Part shown: positions 61,233 to 64,000 of the stretch, one piece after another
How the letters are laid out: each line of letters opens with the position of its first letter
Numbering within the stretch: position 1 is the stretch's first letter
NCBI GenBank assembly: GCA_028693285.1
Contig: JAQUVQ010000002.1
Span: forward strand, 41,626-105,625
Length of the DNA: 64,000 bases
Source of the DNA: Smithellaceae bacterium
Lineage (GTDB): Bacteria > Desulfobacterota > Syntrophia > Syntrophales > Smithellaceae
Direction: 5' to 3'
Notes under the pieces: generated by a model
Seen by the model: only the letters and a program-made list of their open reading frames with translations
Told to the model about the DNA's origin: nothing
The model's database searches: none
Program-made: the position numbers and the translations under genes

Positions 61233-63104
61233 ATGGCATTAAATCCGTTACTCGATTCCAGAGATCAGAGGTTTGTCCTGTTTGAAGCGCTGGAGGCGGA
61301 CAAACTCAACCGGTATGAGAGGTTTGCTGATTTCGACCGCGACACGTATGAGGCGACACTGGACCTTGCCGAGCAGATTGCCGTCGAACAGGTCTATCCC
61401 GCGAACGCGCAGGCCGACAAAACAGGCGCGATATACGACCCGGCCGCCAAAACCGTCAAAGTTCCCGAAGGTTTTCATGCGGCCATGAAAAGCTACAGGG
61501 AGGCGGGATTTTCGGGTCTGAGCAACTCTCCCGAATTCGGCGGCACGGGCATGCCTGAAACCGTCTATCGCGCTGCGATGGAGTATTTCTGCGCGGCCGG
61601 CGTGGCCTTCAGCTCGTATGATACGCTGAAGGTCGGCGCCTGCAACCTGATCATTCATCACGGTTCCGAGGAACTCAAGAAAATCTATGTAGAGAAAATG
61701 GTTGCAGGCCAGTGGGGCGGAACCATGTGCCTTACCGAACCTTCCGCCGGCTCCGATGTCGGTGCGCTGAAAACCCGCGCCGTCCGGCAGGCCGACGGCA
61801 CTTACAAAATCACCGGCCAGAAAATATTCATCACGGCGGGCGACAATGATCTGTACGAAAACATCATTCATCCAGTTCTGGCGAGAATCGACGGCGATCC
61901 CCCCGGAACCCCCGGCATCTCCATTTTCATCGTTCCCAAATTTCACGTCAATCCCGATGGCACGTCAGGCAAGCGCAATGACGTCGCGACCACCGGCATC
62001 GAACACAAAATGGGCATCAAGGGGTCGGCCACCTGTTCTCTCTCTTTCGGCGACAACGACCAGTGCGTCGGCTGGCTTCTGGGTCAGGAGCGTCAGGGCA
62101 TGAAGATCATGTTCCAGATGATGAACGAAGCGCGTCTCGACGTTTCCCAGCAGGGTCTGGGCACGGCCAGCTCCGCCTACATGCATGCGGTGACGTATGC
62201 GAAAAACCGTCTCCAGGGGCAGGACCCGGCCAAAAAGGGTGATTTTACCTCCGTGCCGATCATCAGGCATCCCGATGTGAAAAGAATGCTCATCTGGATG
62301 AAGGCACAAGTGGAAGCCATGAGAATGCTGACGCTGCTTGCCGCCTACTCGGCGGACATGGCGAATGTCGAAAAAGGAACACCGGAAGGCCGCGAGGCGC
62401 AGGGGCTTTTGGATTTCCTGATTCCCCTGTGCAAGGCCGGCAACACGGACCTGGCCTGGCTTGTCACTTCCGAGGCCATGCAGGTCTTCGGCGGCTACGG
62501 CTACTGCTCGGAGTATCCGATCGAACAGCTCGCCCGCGACTGCAAGATTCTGGCGATTTATGAAGGAACCAACGGCATTCAGTCGATGGATTTGACGATG
62601 CGCAAGCTGCTCATGAATCCGGACATGTTCAATTTCAAGGTTTTCAAAAAGAGAATCGCCCTGAGCTGCGAAAAGGCCGGGGGCATTGTGGAAGACAAAT
62701 ATATCGCGGCCATGAAAAACGCCGTTGACGCGATGGACGCAACCGTGGCGAAACTGACAGAATGGAGAGACCGGAAAAGGATTCTCGATATTCTGGCCGT
62801 CGCCCAGCCGCTCCAGCAGGCCATGCGCATGGTTGCGCACGCCTGGATGCATTTGTGGTCCATGACGGTTGCCATCCCGAAACTGAAAGCCATCGCTGGC
62901 GACATCAAGGGAGAAAAAGCGGCATCGCTGGCAAAGGACAACGCGGAAGCCGCCTTCTACATGGGCAAAGTCCTGTCCGGTCAATTCTATCTGGGTGCCG
63001 AGCTGAAACATCTCACCGGCTATCTGGATTATGTAACAGCCGGCGAGCCCGCGGCCGTCAACGAATGTTTTGAAAACATCTTTACCGGGGCGTTGCCCCA
63101 GTAG
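61233..63104 (+). CDS. Acyl-CoA dehydrogenase, long form with C-terminal extension
   Basis: 623 aa FAD enzyme catalysing alpha,beta-oxidation of an acyl-CoA thioester. MCLTEPSAGSDVGALKT is the substrate/FAD-binding signature, and IYEGTNGIQ near 444 contains the likely catalytic Glu. The C-terminal ~130 aa exceed the ~390 aa short-chain type and match the ~600 aa subfamily used for unusual or longer substrates. AAAGGAG precedes the ATG. It is a monocistronic unit with its own terminator, directly upstream of the rRNA operon. It fits fatty- or aromatic-acid degradation in a syntroph, but the substrate is unknown. Confidence 0.93.
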   Translation: MALNPLLDSRDQRFVLFEALEADKLNRYERFADFDRDTYEATLDLAEQIAVEQVYPANAQADKTGAIYDPAAKTVKVPEGFHAAMKSYREAGFSGLSNSPEFGGTGMPETVYRAAMEYFCAAGVAFSSYDTLKVGACNLIIHHGSEELKKIYVEKMVAGQWGGTMCLTEPSAGSDVGALKTRAVRQADGTYKITGQKIFITAGDNDLYENIIHPVLARIDGDPPGTPGISIFIVPKFHVNPDGTSGKRNDVATTGIEHKMGIKGSATCSLSFGDNDQCVGWLLGQERQGMKIMFQMMNEARLDVSQQGLGTASSAYMHAVTYAKNRLQGQDPAKKGDFTSVPIIRHPDVKRMLIWMKAQVEAMRMLTLLAAYSADMANVEKGTPEGREAQGLLDFLIPLCKAGNTDLAWLVTSEAMQVFGGYGYCSEYPIEQLARDCKILAIYEGTNGIQSMDLTMRKLLMNPDMFNFKVFKKRIALSCEKAGGIVEDKYIAAMKNAVDAMDATVAKLTEWRDRKRILDILAVAQPLQQAMRMVAHAWMHLWSMTVAIPKLKAIAGDIKGEKAASLAKDNAEAAFYMGKVLSGQFYLGAELKHLTGYLDYVTAGEPAAVNECFENIFTGALPQ

Positions 63105-63141
63105 GAAGGCCGCCGCCGCACGCTCCCTGATGCCTGCTTTG

Positions 63142-63179
63142 AAAAGCCCCCCCCCGACGCTTTCACGCGGGGGGATTTT
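63142..63179 (+). terminator. Rho-independent terminator after acyl-CoA dehydrogenase
   Basis: aaaa and a nine-C run pair with gggggg and tttt around a gacgctttcacg loop region. The GC-rich stem plus T-stretch, 37 nt after the stop, is convincing. Confidence 0.85.
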
Positions 63180-63274
63180 CTCAAAGGATCCGCCGGAGGG
63201 ACAATCCATAAGTACATGGAAAGACGAGTTTAATCAGATTTTGGAAAATAATCGGGAAATAATGCAATTTCTTC

Positions 63275-63303
63275 TTGACAGTTTTGAACATAGAGAGTAG
63301 AAG
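63275..63303 (+). promoter_or_regulatory. Candidate rRNA promoter P1
   Basis: TTGACA (63275-63280), 17-bp spacer, TAGAAG (63298-63303). Confidence 0.45.
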
Positions 63304-63428
63304 CTCACTTCTGTCCGTCAGAGATGTGCTTGAAGGCCCTAGCAGTTTTCAAGAGGTTTACCGATGGTGCCACTCTTTGTTGTCGGATGATTCCTGTTTG
63401 CGGACGGAACAAAATTTGAAATTTCAGC

Positions 63429-63457
63429 TTGACAATGAAATCGAATTGATTTAAATG
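63429..63457 (+). promoter_or_regulatory. Candidate rRNA promoter P2
   Basis: TTGACA (63429-63434), 17-bp spacer, TAAATG (63452-63457), about 20 nt before the boxA-like sequence. Confidence 0.55.
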
Positions 63458-63476
63458 TCACAGCTCGTTTCAAGAA

Positions 63477-63488
63477 GGCTCTTTGGAA
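63477..63488 (+). promoter_or_regulatory. boxA-like rRNA antitermination site
   Basis: GGCTCTTTGGAA resembles the E. coli boxA core TGCTCTTTAACA and stands in the expected leader position. Confidence 0.55.
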
Positions 63489-63551
63489 ATTGAATAGTGG
63501 GAAAAGAAATTTGTGGGTCCTAGTAGTTTTTTGAAGTATCAAGCGAGTTCA

Positions 63552-63573
63552 AAAGGAAGATTTATCTTCCTTT
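63552..63573 (+). promoter_or_regulatory. Perfect hairpin just before 16S
   Basis: aaaggaagat and atcttccttt form a 10-bp perfect stem around two bases. No T-run follows. Probably part of the processing stalk of the rRNA precursor. Confidence 0.5.
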
Positions 63574-63583
63574 ACAGGATTTT

Positions 63584-64000
<417 letters not shown>

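Larger units (their letters stand above)
63105..63583 (+). other. Intergenic region and rRNA leader, 479 bp
   Basis: It holds the acyl-CoA dehydrogenase terminator, two promoter-like elements, a boxA-like sequence and a hairpin before 16S. The ORF at 63070-63300 is not supported. Two related strings, cctagcagttttcaagag (about 63338) and cctagtagttttttgaag (about 63519), recur in the leader. Confidence 0.65.

Noticed and set aside
61965-63209. 414 aa minus-strand ORF opposite acyl-CoA dehydrogenase
   Set aside because: Antisense to a certain gene and crossing its terminator.
63070-63300. 76 aa plus-strand ORF after acyl-CoA dehydrogenase
   Set aside because: It starts inside the previous gene, runs through the terminator and has no ribosome site.

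Overview
The window looks like a contig from a Gram-negative anaerobe or microaerophile of the Desulfobacterota (deltaproteobacterial) type, possibly Syntrophales/Smithella-like. The evidence is the start of the 16S rRNA gene at the right edge, the canonical rpmH-rnpA-yidD-yidC-jag-mnmE cluster, a two-subunit cytochrome bd oxidase, a syntroph-style long acyl-CoA dehydrogenase, and many signal-peptide, lipoprotein and outer-membrane beta-barrel genes. The taxonomic call is an inference from sequence style, not from a search.

Layout. 1-2127 (+): 3' part of cydA, then cydB. 2151-9170 (-): a membrane acyltransferase and a four-gene operon (MinD-like ATPase, ECF-S/HAMP membrane protein, MDR zinc dehydrogenase, large protein with an SAHH-like C-terminus). 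This operon is bracketed by two ~187-bp direct repeats that each carry a good sigma70 promoter. 9172-31370 (-): two tandem, diverged copies of one six-gene envelope cassette (order A-F), separated by a divergently transcribed lipoprotein hydrolase at 19766-21064 (+). Each cassette encodes a small Cys-pair exported protein (A), a ~900-1000 aa exported protein with a protein-kinase-like core (B), a ~960 aa Ig-like-repeat protein (C), a protein with a proline-rich linker (D), an NTF2-like protein (E) and an outer-membrane barrel with a C-terminal periplasmic-type domain (F). 31527-34451 (-): hrpB helicase, apparently with a leaderless mRNA, and a small zinc-ribbon protein. 34611-53617 (+): an eight-gene run of exported proteins: four very large coiled-coil proteins (1031-1238 aa) that share a C-terminal NTF2-like domain, a barrel, an Ig/NTF2 protein, a TPR protein and a free-standing NTF2-like protein. 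53622-55838 (-): a CsgG-like lipoprotein with TPRs and a FlgT-like periplasmic protein. 55938-60837 (-): mnmE, jag, yidC, yidD, rnpA, rpmH. 61233-63104 (+): acyl-CoA dehydrogenase with a terminator. 63584-64000 (+): truncated 16S rRNA gene with a recognisable rrn leader.

How it may fit together. About 45 kb (9-56 kb) encodes almost only exported envelope proteins that share parts: NTF2-like domains occur at least eight times, and three barrels share a periplasmic LGD...KG motif that resembles the plug region of fimbrial ushers. I read this as one large, apparently undescribed cell-envelope or surface-assembly system that has grown by duplication. The two cassettes (-), the long operon (+) and probably the CsgG/FlgT-like pair are its parts. 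The kinase-like domain sits in exported proteins, so any catalysis would be outside the cytoplasm, as in secreted kinases. No mobile-element genes, CRISPR array or tRNA genes were seen.
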